DNA of 64,000 bases, taken from assembly GCA_020343595.1 (NCBI GenBank), contig CP070802.1:439327-503326 (forward strand). Reading direction: 5' to 3'. The notes beneath the pieces are model-generated. The model worked only from the letters and a program-made list of their open reading frames with translations. It searched no databases and was not told where the DNA came from. Positions 25,574 to 34,135 of the stretch are shown piece by piece. A program made the translations under genes and the position numbers. The stretch comes from Caldifarciminota bacterium. GTDB lineage: Bacteria > Hydrothermota > Tepidihabitantia > SM23-42. Every line of letters starts with the position of its first letter. Positions within the stretch are counted from its first letter, which is position 1.

Positions 25574-27163
25574 CTACCGCATCAAGATCAATTTTGCGGT
25601 CTGATTTGATATCCCGCCCAGAGATCTGACAAAGTAGATGCCGCCGGGCAATGCCCTTCCGGCATTATCCGTACCATCCCATATAACCGATGTCTGATAA
25701 CCGTCAACGGATGGCTGGACATTCATATGTTTGACCGCACGGCCGGTCACATCATGGATAGTCAGATACCCTGCTGTCTGCGCGGTCATCGATATTGTGA
25801 ACATTGCATTACCGATCGTTGGTCGTATCGTGATATCTGTGATACCCGCATTGTCCTTTGTTAGTTCCTCGATCCCGGTTCCGGTCGGTACCGCTAATAA
25901 CGCTAGTGCCGCAATTTCGGCTTTGGTGGCCTGGGTACAGAACGCAAGGTCGTTGAATCCGGCGCCGATGCTATCCCCTGGCGTGTGGACAAATGGGTTG
26001 TTCGTCCCGTAATTGCCCCAGTCTTCGATATTACAAAGCGCCAGGTAGCCCTGGTCCCAGAATGGCGAGTGGTCTGAATATGTCATGGTCGAAGAAAGAT
26101 ATTTATTGGTCAAAAGTGTAGTGTAGGTATCGGCCGCAGCAATGAAGAAGTCGGCAAATGGTTCGCACGGTGGGTCACTTGGTTTGGCGATGACTTCGAG
26201 CGTCTCCGGTTGAATATCAACATACGCGAGCATATCACCATTGATCACACCGAGAATGCTGTCACCGGCAATGCGGGCGATCGCGGAATAATACTCGCTG
26301 CCATATAGTCCCAATTCCTCGCCAGAAAAGGCGATGTAGCGGATCGAGTATTCGAAATCATAATTGCTCATCACGCGTGCGGCCTCTAGTACTGCCGATG
26401 TGCCGCTGGCATTATCATCCGCACCCGGTGCAAAGTTTGGCGAGTAGAAAGCGTAGGAATCGAAGTGGCCGCATATCACTGCATAGATGGAATCAGGATA
26501 AACGGTTCCGTGCTTCACGGCAATGACATTCGGCGCATGGCCGCTGGTATGATTCTGAAAGAAGATCGAGTCGCAGCCGATCGAATCGAACTTGCTGAAG
26601 ATCCAGTTTGCCGCCGCCATGCAGGAATCATGAGTCGACAGTCTCGTCTGGAAATCCTGCATTCGCTGCACTTTCGCGATTATGCTGTCGGGATCAACGA
26701 GGTCAACGATATCCGCGACAGTTTGATTATAGCGAGCCGACGGAAAATTCGCCTCGCTTCTGAGGACCATTGGCGTGAATGACAGACGTTTGACCATTAC
26801 TCTATGGTTGATGAGCGATTCAAGCATACCGGGAGTCACTTTAATCAAGTGGTCATAGCCATCAACCATCAGGATATCACCGAATGGTGTCAGATCCGTG
26901 TTTTCCTGCGTCGGGCGCGCAATGTAATATTGTCCTTCTTGCGGATCAGTATCAAGCAGAGTATACTCGAGCGATGAAATGTTTTCGAGGTCGTTCTGTT
27001 CGGCCAAAACGATTGCCGAAGTTCCGAGTTCGGCGAGAACCGTCAAATCCTGTTCAACAAGCGGTCTGAGCCCCTCGTCATTGAGGTCAAACCGGACAAG
27101 ATATCCTTCAGTTGCTCCAACAACGAGCATAGCCGTCATTAGAAACAAGACTTTTTTCATCAT
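25574..27163 (-). CDS. Secreted M28-family zinc peptidase with FlgD/T9SS-like C-terminal domain
   Basis: 529 residues. The signal peptide is at 1-20 and the ATG follows GAGGTGAAAT. The M28 aminopeptidase domain spans about 150-435, with ligands in VICGHFDSYA, PGADDNASGT, SGEELGLYG and FVHTPGDS. The last 90 residues (TIRPTIGNAMFTISM, TIHDVTGRAVKHM, GRALPGGIYFVRS) are the FlgD-Ig/type A sorting-like domain that ends many FCB secreted proteins. It is probably a cell-surface or secreted aminopeptidase for peptide feeding. It shares domain plan with the larger protein at 29926-32817. Confidence 0.9.
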   Translation of the reverse strand: MMKKVLFLMTAMLVVGATEGYLVRFDLNDEGLRPLVEQDLTVLAELGTSAIVLAEQNDLENISSLEYTLLDTDPQEGQYYIARPTQENTDLTPFGDILMVDGYDHLIKVTPGMLESLINHRVMVKRLSFTPMVLRSEANFPSARYNQTVADIVDLVDPDSIIAKVQRMQDFQTRLSTHDSCMAAANWIFSKFDSIGCDSIFFQNHTSGHAPNVIAVKHGTVYPDSIYAVICGHFDSYAFYSPNFAPGADDNASGTSAVLEAARVMSNYDFEYSIRYIAFSGEELGLYGSEYYSAIARIAGDSILGVINGDMLAYVDIQPETLEVIAKPSDPPCEPFADFFIAAADTYTTLLTNKYLSSTMTYSDHSPFWDQGYLALCNIEDWGNYGTNNPFVHTPGDSIGAGFNDLAFCTQATKAEIAALALLAVPTGTGIEELTKDNAGITDITIRPTIGNAMFTISMTAQTAGYLTIHDVTGRAVKHMNVQPSVDGYQTSVIWDGTDNAGRALPGGIYFVRSLGGISNQTAKLILMR

Positions 27164-27210
27164 ATTTCACCTCTTTATTTATTGTTTAGACAACAATTGA
27201 CCACCAAAAG

Positions 27211-27657
27211 TTACTCACAAAGTCGAATTCCCCTGATTTCGTGAGCAAATTCTTTAGGTATGGAAAATCCTACAATAGCGCAACGGTCGAATTTCTTAGC
27301 ATCGATTACCTTGGTTATCTTGACTTCACAAAGTTCTTTTCCTTCGCGGTCAAGGCCCTTGGCCATATCACCCTTTTTTGGTCTGGGCAAGAATTCATAA
27401 GGTATGTAGATTAGTGAATGATCTTCGGGTGTTTCGTCGATCACGAATATCGCCAACCCCGGGCATCGTGGAATGCAAACAAGGCAGCCGGTGCATTTTT
27501 CGTAGTCGATTTGCGGCAGTTCGATTATCGAGCCAGGCATTGTTATGGCATTGTTCGGACATGCGTCGACACATGGGTCGCACGGGATCTTTTCAGGACA
27601 TTCGATCACCACGTACGGACCGGCTTTCCTGCGCTCGGTCGACACCTGCGTTTCCAT
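27211..27657 (-). CDS. Ferredoxin-like 2[4Fe-4S] electron transfer protein
   Basis: 148 residues. Two cluster motifs are visible: CDPCVDACPNNAI and CTGCLVCIPRCPG. An 80-residue C-terminal domain without cysteine-rich motifs follows, with a Cys near the end (IRGIRLCE). Such subunits usually work with an FAD/NAD dehydrogenase of the HcnABC or D-amino/proline dehydrogenase kind, together with a BFD-type [2Fe-2S] protein; the latter is encoded divergently at 27950. No flavoprotein is present here. The promoter -10 box ends 8 nt before the ATG and there is no ribosome site, so the mRNA may be leaderless. Confidence 0.85.
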   Translation of the reverse strand: METQVSTERRKAGPYVVIECPEKIPCDPCVDACPNNAITMPGSIIELPQIDYEKCTGCLVCIPRCPGLAIFVIDETPEDHSLIYIPYEFLPRPKKGDMAKGLDREGKELCEVKITKVIDAKKFDRCAIVGFSIPKEFAHEIRGIRLCE

Positions 27658-27665
27658 GATTGCAT

Positions 27666-27693
27666 ATCATATACAAAAAACGCGGTGCGTCAA
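27666..27693 (-). promoter_or_regulatory. Promoter of the ferredoxin-like gene
   Basis: On the minus strand: TTGACG (27693-27688), 16-bp spacer, TATGAT (27671-27666), then 8 nt to the ATG at 27657. No Shine-Dalgarno sequence fits in that space. Confidence 0.65.
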
Positions 27694-27728
27694 CATTGGA
27701 TTGCAGGCTCAACGGTTGCGAAGCCCGT

Positions 27729-27850
27729 AGGGCTAATTTCGAATATCTAAATCCGAAATACGAAACAATATCGAATACCGAATGACCAAAATTCAAAGCA
27801 CGGTTTCGGTCATTAGAATTTTGAGATTCGTGCTTGTTCCCCCTTCGGGG
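27729..27850. repeat. AT-rich palindromic intergenic element
   Basis: The 292-bp space between the divergent ferredoxin and BFD genes holds a non-coding stretch with stuttering AAT/CGAA words (TTTCGAATATC, CCGAAATACGAAACAATATCG). It also has two crossing inverted repeats: AATGACC (27781-27787) with GGTCATT (27808-27814), and CAAAATTC (27787-27794) with GAATTTTG (27816-27823). A CCCC-TTCG-GGG hairpin follows (27839-27850), and an AGCCC/GGGCT hairpin precedes it (27722-27734). Base composition and texture differ from the flanks. It looks like a dispersed intergenic palindrome; only one copy is in the window. Confidence 0.5.
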
Positions 27851-27916
27851 ATTCTCATAGATGCAATCAAATTCAAGATTTGAGTGTTTACGGAAACGGT
27901 TCTCCGCTGCGGCGGC

Positions 27917-27944
27917 TTGACTAGTGCCGATTTCCGAGTAGAAT
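27917..27944 (+). promoter_or_regulatory. Promoter of the BFD-type gene, leaderless layout
   Basis: TTGACT at 27917-27922, 16-bp spacer, TAGAAT at 27939-27944, then 5 nt to the ATG at 27950. No ribosome site precedes the ATG, matching the layout at 20870 and 21290. Confidence 0.72.
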
Positions 27945-27949
27945 TCTCC

Positions 27950-28207
27950 ATGAAAATAATCTGTCGTTGTGAAGATATCACTGAGGAAGAGATCGTTCAG
28001 AAAATTAACGAAGGTTATCATACCATGGATGACCTGAAGAGGATTTTGCGGGTGACCATGGGGCTATGTCAGGGCAAGGGCTGCCGTAAGCACATTGCCA
28101 AGATCCTTTCACGAGAACTCAACATACCTATCAAGGATGTCGTGCAGCCGACTTACCGTCCGCCGGTTAAACCGATTCCGATCAACGCTACGGTTGACAA
28201 AGAATAA
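27950..28207 (+). CDS. BFD-like [2Fe-2S]-binding protein
   Basis: 85 residues from ATG 27950. CRC at residues 5-7 and C-x4-C at 40-45 (GLCQGKGC) are the four cluster ligands of the bacterioferritin-associated-ferredoxin (BFD) domain, also found as a subunit or domain in nitrite reductase, glycerol-3-phosphate and amino-acid dehydrogenases. The sequence between (DITEEEIVQKINEG, TMDDLKRILRVTMG) is typical. It is opposite a ferredoxin-type gene and upstream of lipB. Its likely role is electron transfer for a dehydrogenase encoded elsewhere. Confidence 0.88.
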   Translation: MKIICRCEDITEEEIVQKINEGYHTMDDLKRILRVTMGLCQGKGCRKHIAKILSRELNIPIKDVVQPTYRPPVKPIPINATVDKE

Positions 28208-28245
28208 CAAAGCAGCAGGGCTGGACAAAAGCAAAGAAGGTTGTT

Positions 28246-28905
28246 GTGTACGTGCTTGATTTGGGCAGTAAGGATTACAAAGAGGTTTGGGAACTCCAAA
28301 AGAACCTCCACGAGAAGCGCGTCAACAAAGAATTGCCCAATACGTTGATCTTAGTTGAGCACAAACCCGTCATCACCATGGGCAAGAGCGGGCAGCAGAG
28401 CAACGTGCTTTTCCCGGTTGAATTCTTAAAGGAGAAGGGTGTCGACTTTTATCATATCGAACGTGGGGGAGACGCTACTTATCACGGTCCCGGACAGCTG
28501 GTTGGTTATCCGATTTTCAATGTGCGGGATGGACTTGCCGGCATTAAACCATTTATCGCGGGTATTGAAACGGCGATAATTTCGACCCTGCAACGTTTTG
28601 GTATCGAAGCATATATAAAGGAAGAGATGATCGGGGTGTGGACCGAAAGCGGTAAGATCTGTTCGATCGGCGTTGCAGTGAAGAAGTGGGTGAGTTTTCA
28701 CGGCTTTGCCCTGAACGTCAATACAGATTTGAGTTACTTTGATTTGATCGTGCCGTGCGGATTGAAAAACGTCGAAATGACGTCAATGGAAAAGATCCTG
28801 GGAAGACAAGTAGAGATGAATGAAGTCACGAAGAGCATCGTCACGAGTTTCGCGGACGTTTTCGAGCAGGATGCAAAGAACGTATGTTTAAAAGAGATTA
28901 TCTGA
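28246..28905 (+). CDS. lipB: Lipoyl(octanoyl) transferase LipB
   Basis: 219 residues, GTG start after AAGGTT. The family segment RGGDATYHGPGQLVGYPI is intact, and the catalytic Cys is at residue 171 (IVPCGLKNVEMTS). The enzyme moves octanoate from acyl-carrier protein to the lipoyl domains of 2-oxoacid dehydrogenases or the glycine cleavage H protein. It overlaps lipA by 22 bp, so the two steps of lipoate synthesis are translated together. Confidence 0.96.
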   Translation: MYVLDLGSKDYKEVWELQKNLHEKRVNKELPNTLILVEHKPVITMGKSGQQSNVLFPVEFLKEKGVDFYHIERGGDATYHGPGQLVGYPIFNVRDGLAGIKPFIAGIETAIISTLQRFGIEAYIKEEMIGVWTESGKICSIGVAVKKWVSFHGFALNVNTDLSYFDLIVPCGLKNVEMTSMEKILGRQVEMNEVTKSIVTSFADVFEQDAKNVCLKEII

Positions 28906-29750
28906 GAAAGCCGGATTGGCTAAAAGTAAAAATACCGTCCGGGGGTGAATACAAATCAATATACCGGATCCTCCAGAAGAACAATCTTTCGACGGTTTGT
29001 CAGGAGGCGCGGTGTCCCAATATCTCAGAATGCTGGAAGCAGAAGAGCACGACCGTAATGATTCTCGGTAAGGTTTGCACCCGCTCTTGCCGCTTCTGTG
29101 CAGTGATGACCGGTAACCCGAAGGGACTTCTCGATCCTAAAGAACCAGCTCATGTTGCCGGGGTCATAGAATCCCTCGGGCTGAAATACGTTGTCATAAC
29201 ATCAGTTGACCGCGACGACCTGGAAGATTATGGCAGCCAGCACTATGCAGATACGATAAGGGCTATTAATGAAATGAACCCGCGTGTGAAGGTCGAGGCG
29301 CTAATCCCTGATTTCAATGATAACACAGAATGCCTCAAAAGAATTGTGGATGCAAGACCCTTTGTAGTCGGGCATAATGTTGAAACAGTACGCCGGCTCA
29401 CACCGTACATCAGGGATCGTCGATGCGGTTATGACAAATCCTTGAGCGTACTCAGAAAATGCAAGGAATTAAACGGGCAAATGAACACAAAGAGCGGGTT
29501 CATGGTGGGCCTTGGCGAACAGGAGATGGAAATAGAAGAGACGCTGCATGACCTGAAAGACGCCCATGTGGATATCGTTACGATCGGACAGTATTTGCAG
29601 CCCACCACAAAGCACTTACCGGTTCAGAGGTATTACACTCCTGATGATTTTGACAAAATGAGGCAAGTCGGAGAGGGCATGGGTGTTGGCCGTGTGATCA
29701 GCGGGCCACTGGTCCGTTCATCTTATCATGCGGCCGAAGTATTCAAATGA
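28884..29750 (+). CDS. lipA: Lipoyl synthase LipA
   Basis: 288 residues, a radical-SAM enzyme. The auxiliary cluster motif CX4CX5C is at C39, C44 and C50 and the SAM cluster motif CX3CX2C at C65, C69 and C72; the serine ligand region near the end reads RSSYHAAE. It inserts two sulfurs into octanoyl groups. The ATG lies within the end of lipB. A weak inverted repeat ACTGGT/ACCAGT follows at 29768-29793. Confidence 0.97.
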   Translation: MFKRDYLRKPDWLKVKIPSGGEYKSIYRILQKNNLSTVCQEARCPNISECWKQKSTTVMILGKVCTRSCRFCAVMTGNPKGLLDPKEPAHVAGVIESLGLKYVVITSVDRDDLEDYGSQHYADTIRAINEMNPRVKVEALIPDFNDNTECLKRIVDARPFVVGHNVETVRRLTPYIRDRRCGYDKSLSVLRKCKELNGQMNTKSGFMVGLGEQEMEIEETLHDLKDAHVDIVTIGQYLQPTTKHLPVQRYYTPDDFDKMRQVGEGMGVGRVISGPLVRSSYHAAEVFK

Positions 29751-29815
29751 TCGGAGTGGTTGGATTTACTGGTGAATGCTTTGTCTGACCAGTGCCAATG
29801 GTGCCTTGCCGTCAC

Positions 29816-29843
29816 TTGACTCAGGTTCAGCGTTCAATATAAT
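29816..29843 (+). promoter_or_regulatory. Promoter of the large M28/FN3 secreted protein gene
   Basis: TTGACT at 29816-29821, 16-bp spacer, TATAAT at 29838-29843. The predicted leader is about 75 nt and ends with AAGGAGGTTTCA before the GTG start. Confidence 0.75.
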
Positions 29844-29925
29844 ATGTTGATTCTGTACATTCTTTTGTGCCATCAACAGATGTACTTTTTTCAATATTAT
29901 TTTCACAATACCTAAGGAGGTTTCA

Positions 29926-32817
29926 GTGAAGAAGGGTTTTGTACTTGTTTTCTGTTTCGCAATTGGATTCGTTAATGCGCAATCTTTGCTTGTGACTGTT
30001 GAACTCGGTGACGACGTCCGCATCGAGAAATGGTTGGACAAAGGACATCCAACGTATGAATTCATCGATAATAGGGCGATCGCCGAAATTAGCGAGACGG
30101 GTCTGGTCACTCTGCGCGCCGATGGTTATGCCGTTGAGGTCATTGACTACTCACCCTGGTCTGGTTCCTACTACTTGAGCGAAGTGCCGGCCGAAATCGA
30201 GCCGTCGATCCCCGGTGATATCATATGGCAGGGTGGTGATATTTCGCTGATCGAGATTTCAGAAGAGCAGAAAGCTAATTTGTATAAACTGCCGTTGCGA
30301 TTTCAACCATTGAGAAAGAGAGAATTGTCGGAAAGATTCTGGCGGCAGTTGCTGAGCAAAATGGTCCCGCTGCGCGATGTCAGATGGGATCCATTCATCC
30401 AGGGAATAGTTGATCAGGTGAGTACTGATTCGATCGCTGCTTATGTCCAGAGGCTTCAGGATTTCCGCACGAGGCTTGCTCTGCATGACAGCTCGTTCGC
30501 GGCTTCTGAATGGATCCGCCAGAAATTCAATACGTGGGGATTGCCGGCTGCGTTCGACAGTTTTTACATGACGACAAACTGGCCGGGTTCTGGTTATGAG
30601 CGCAACGTGATCGCCACGATGACCGGTTCGGTGATTCCTTCAAGGATCGTTATCATCGGCGGTCATCATGATGCGATTGTATGGTGGGATACGACCCTGG
30701 CGAGCTGGAACGCGCCCGGGGCCGATGACAACGCATCGGGTACGGTGGCGGCAATGGAGGCAGCACGTATATTCCGGAACTATTCCTGGGATCCTACAGT
30801 TCAGTTCATAACCTGGGGAGCAGAAGAACTTGGTCTGATCGGCAGTTATCATTATGCCGAACGTGCCGACAGCCTCGATCTCGATATCGGCGCGGTGTTG
30901 AATTTTGACATGATCGGGTACATGGATGATTCAAATCTCGATTGTATTATCCAGCGTAGGGCTTCAGCTCCGCTGTGGCTTTCGAATTTATTCTATGAGG
31001 TTGGGCAGACCTATGTTGCGCCGCTTGAGATATACCGGGTCACTTCTGGTGGTGGTTCTGACTGGTATCCATTCGCGGTCCATGGGTTTCCAGCCGTCGG
31101 CGCAGCCGAACGTGCCGGCAGTTTCTTTAACCCCCACTACCATGATACTACAGATCTCTTGTCGACGATGACTCCAGCCCTGTACACGAGTATAGTGAAG
31201 ACCGGTGTTGCGGCACTGGCGGTCTTGTCCTTATACCCGGCTCCGGTCGAGGATTTGCTTGCTCTCGATCTCGGGACCGGGAGCGATGTGCAAATGAGCT
31301 GGACCAGCAGTCTGGAGAACGATGTGGTCGGGTACAGGATATGTTGGGGTCTGCAGAGCGAAGTTTACACTGATAGCCTCTATTTGTCAGGTGCATCGAG
31401 CCATATCGATACGATAACCGGTTTGATGAATGATTCGACATATTACATCACGGTCAGGGCATTGGATTCAGGCGGGAACCCGAGCTACGCCTCGTATGAG
31501 GTGACATGCACGCCGCGGTTGATCCCGTTCGCGCCGGCAGGGGTCGTTGCTACACCGGTTTCATCAGGGGTAAGGATCGACTGGCTGCCGAACGGAGAAC
31601 TCGACCTGGCCGGCTACAGGCTCTATTGCCGGTTGAACGAGAATCCTACATACGATAGTCTGAACATTACCCTCCTGACCGATACTACTTATACGGATTA
31701 TCCGCTTTCGGGTGAGAACTGTTACTACTATGCCCTTCGGGCGTTTGACCTCGCAGGTAACTATAGCGATCTCAGTGCCGAAGCATACGGCCGCCCTATT
31801 ACCCTTGACCAGGGTGTCCTCGTTGTCGACGAGACAAATAACGGGACAAATCCCCCTGATAGTTTGCAGGATGCATTCTATGACTATATCATGGCTAACT
31901 ACATCCATACCGAATACGAATACACAAGTCCGGCCGAAGCACCGGTTTTTGCAGATTTCGTGCCTTATTCGTCAATATTGTGGCACGCCGATGACTACAC
32001 TCAGCAGTACGCGGATGAGCATATTGAGGACCTCAGACAGTACCTCGAGGCCGGCGGCAACATCTGGTTTGTTGGCTGGCGGCCTACCGCCAATCTGGAA
32101 GGTCTTACCACATACCCGTTCAATTTCAGTCCTGGATCGTTCATGTATGATTACTTTGGTGTCTCTCAGGTTGAGATCACAATGCCCACGGATTCGTTCC
32201 AGGCTGCAGATGGTCTGCTGGGCTATCCAAGGATTGAAGTCGATCCCGCAAAGGTTCCGTTTGCGACATGGAATGGAGTCTTGCGATACATAGAGTCGCT
32301 TACCCCGGTTTCATCGTCGGCCGAGGCGATATATACAATGGATATGCGCAATAACGCAAGCCCGTACGAAGGTGCGGTCTGTGCAGGACGTGTTCTGGGT
32401 AATGACTACAATACCGTGTTCTTTGGCTATCCATTATATTTCATGGAGCAGGACCAGGCTCGGACGGTAGCAGAACGGGTCATGAGTGATTTTGGCGAAG
32501 TGGGGATTGCTGAATCACCCAAGGAAGGTGTAGCAGTCGCAGGATTGCTGCTTCATCAGAACATTCCCAACCCATTTAAAGGCCAGACTGTGATAAGTTA
32601 CCAGTTGGGCACTGCGGGCCACGCACGGTTGAGAATATTCAACGTTACCGGCCAACTGGTAAGGACTCTCATCGATTCTCATCAGGGTCCTGGTTCACAC
32701 AGTATTGTCTGGTCAGGTACTGACGATCAAGGGCGGAACGTTAGTAGCGGCGTCTATTTCTGCCGTTTGGAACTAGAAGAAAAGAGCGACATCAGGAAAT
32801 TGACGGTATTACATTAG
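29926..32817 (+). CDS. Large secreted M28 zinc peptidase with FN3 domains and T9SS-like C-terminal domain
   Basis: 963 residues, GTG start 7 nt after AAGGAGG. Order: signal peptide 1-19; N-terminal region; M28 domain about 160-430 with ligands in GGHHDAIVW, PGADDNASGT, GAEELGLIG, NFDMIGYMD and NPHYHDTTD; two fibronectin type III domains (about 440-530 and 535-620); a Rossmann-like middle region about 625-860 (GVLVVDETNNG, LEAGGNIWFVGW) reminiscent of class I amidotransferase-like folds; and a FlgD/T9SS sorting-like end (NIPNPFKGQTVISYQL, GVYFCRLE). It is a surface or secreted aminopeptidase, with its own promoter. Confidence 0.9.
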   Translation: MKKGFVLVFCFAIGFVNAQSLLVTVELGDDVRIEKWLDKGHPTYEFIDNRAIAEISETGLVTLRADGYAVEVIDYSPWSGSYYLSEVPAEIEPSIPGDIIWQGGDISLIEISEEQKANLYKLPLRFQPLRKRELSERFWRQLLSKMVPLRDVRWDPFIQGIVDQVSTDSIAAYVQRLQDFRTRLALHDSSFAASEWIRQKFNTWGLPAAFDSFYMTTNWPGSGYERNVIATMTGSVIPSRIVIIGGHHDAIVWWDTTLASWNAPGADDNASGTVAAMEAARIFRNYSWDPTVQFITWGAEELGLIGSYHYAERADSLDLDIGAVLNFDMIGYMDDSNLDCIIQRRASAPLWLSNLFYEVGQTYVAPLEIYRVTSGGGSDWYPFAVHGFPAVGAAERAGSFFNPHYHDTTDLLSTMTPALYTSIVKTGVAALAVLSLYPAPVEDLLALDLGTGSDVQMSWTSSLENDVVGYRICWGLQSEVYTDSLYLSGASSHIDTITGLMNDSTYYITVRALDSGGNPSYASYEVTCTPRLIPFAPAGVVATPVSSGVRIDWLPNGELDLAGYRLYCRLNENPTYDSLNITLLTDTTYTDYPLSGENCYYYALRAFDLAGNYSDLSAEAYGRPITLDQGVLVVDETNNGTNPPDSLQDAFYDYIMANYIHTEYEYTSPAEAPVFADFVPYSSILWHADDYTQQYADEHIEDLRQYLEAGGNIWFVGWRPTANLEGLTTYPFNFSPGSFMYDYFGVSQVEITMPTDSFQAADGLLGYPRIEVDPAKVPFATWNGVLRYIESLTPVSSSAEAIYTMDMRNNASPYEGAVCAGRVLGNDYNTVFFGYPLYFMEQDQARTVAERVMSDFGEVGIAESPKEGVAVAGLLLHQNIPNPFKGQTVISYQLGTAGHARLRIFNVTGQLVRTLIDSHQGPGSHSIVWSGTDDQGRNVSSGVYFCRLELEEKSDIRKLTVLH

Positions 32818-32890
32818 GAAATAGTTTTCGAACGCGTTTTGCCGTCATTAAGGGGAGCTTCTGTCCATTGATTGTCAAGGTCGGTCTCGC

Positions 32891-32918
32891 TTGACTGAAC
32901 AAGCAATCAGGGTATTAT
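32891..32918 (+). promoter_or_regulatory. Promoter of apgM-purH
   Basis: TTGACT at 32891-32896, 16-bp spacer, TATTAT at 32913-32918; the leader is short and contains AAAGGGGAGA just before the ATG at 32941. Confidence 0.78.
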
Positions 32919-32940
32919 TGATATGTAGAAAGGGGAGAGT

Positions 32941-34134
32941 ATGAGCGAGATTCTGCGGGATATTTTGATCAAGAATGAAAAGAAGATAGTACTCATCGTG
33001 CTGGATGGTCTCGGTGACCTTCCATCGCCTGAGAAGACGGCATTGGAGATAGCGAAGACTCCGAATCTTGATCGTCTGGCAAAGCAGAGCAGTTTTGGGC
33101 TATCTGTACCGGTCGTTCCGGGAATAACCCCAGGAAGCGGTCCCTCACACCTTGCGCTTTTCGGCTACGATCCCATTGAGCATCAAATAGGTCGCGGTGT
33201 TCTCGAGGCACTCGGTATAGACCTGGAGGTCAACGAGAATGACCTTGCAGTGCGTGCAAATTTCGCAACCATAAAAGATGGAGTTATTGTCGACCGAAGA
33301 GCAGGTAGGATATCCACGCAGGAATGCGCAAGGTTGTGCAAGAAGCTCCAGGCGGCCATTAAGGAAGTCGAGGAAATACCAGTTGTGATAAGACCAGCAA
33401 AGGAACATAGATTCGTCGTGAAATTCGATAACGCCGGACTATCAGGAAACCTTACCGATGCCGATCCGCAGAAGGAGAATCTCAAACCCGTATATGCCCA
33501 AGCAAAAGATGAAGCGGCTAAGAGATCATCTGAGGTGATAAATTCATTCATAAGAAAGTCGGCTGATGTCCTGAGTGACGAGAAGTGCGCCAATTACGTT
33601 CTTCTCAGGGGATACGCAAGGAACCCGAATCTGCAGCCGATGAGTGAGCGTTACGGGATCAATGCTGCTGCGATCGCCACGTACCCGATGTACAGAGGTC
33701 TCGCCGCACTCGTTGGCATGGACGTTGTGAAGACAGGTGAAACACTTGCTGACGAGATGAATACGCTCAAGGAGAATTACATTAACTACAACTTCTTTTT
33801 TGTGCACATAAAAGGAACTGATGAGGCAGGTGAGGATGGAAATCAGGTGCAGAAGGTCAAGTGTATTGAAGAATTTGATCGGTACGTTCCGATGATCGTC
33901 AACCTGAAACCGGATGTTGTTTGCGTGACATCTGACCATTCTACGCCAACTCTTCTGCATTCTCATTCATGGCACCCCAATCCCCTTCTTCTTCATTCTA
34001 AGTATGTTTTTCCCGAGAAGAAGCGATTCACGGAGAGAAACTGTTCGCAGGGTTTTCTTGGTAGGTTAAGTTCTATGGATATAATGCCCTTATTATTGGC
34101 CAATGCATTGAAGTTGAAAAAGTATGGAGCCTAA
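32941..34134 (+). CDS. apgM: 2,3-bisphosphoglycerate-independent phosphoglycerate mutase, archaeal type
   Basis: 397 residues of the alkaline-phosphatase superfamily. [15 protein letters not shown] holds the first metal Asp, [16 protein letters not shown] the catalytic Ser region, and [17 protein letters not shown] the late Asp/His ligands. It interconverts 3- and 2-phosphoglycerate in glycolysis and gluconeogenesis. ApgM is the form typical of archaea and scattered in anaerobic bacteria, distinct from the larger bacterial GpmI. It overlaps or nearly abuts purH. Confidence 0.93.
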   Translation: MSEILRDILIKNEKKIVLIVLDGLGDLPSPEKTALEIAKTPNLDRLAKQSSFGLSVPVVPGITPGSGPSHLALFGYDPIEHQIGRGVLEALGIDLEVNENDLAVRANFATIKDGVIVDRRAGRISTQECARLCKKLQAAIKEVEEIPVVIRPAKEHRFVVKFDNAGLSGNLTDADPQKENLKPVYAQAKDEAAKRSSEVINSFIRKSADVLSDEKCANYVLLRGYARNPNLQPMSERYGINAAAIATYPMYRGLAALVGMDVVKTGETLADEMNTLKENYINYNFFFVHIKGTDEAGEDGNQVQKVKCIEEFDRYVPMIVNLKPDVVCVTSDHSTPTLLHSHSWHPNPLLLHSKYVFPEKKRFTERNCSQGFLGRLSSMDIMPLLLANALKLKKYGA

Positions 34135-34135
34135 A

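Noticed and set aside
27593-28021. 142-codon minus-strand frame across the ferredoxin-BFD space
   Set aside because: It crosses two coding starts and both promoters and reads through the palindromic element; no family resemblance.
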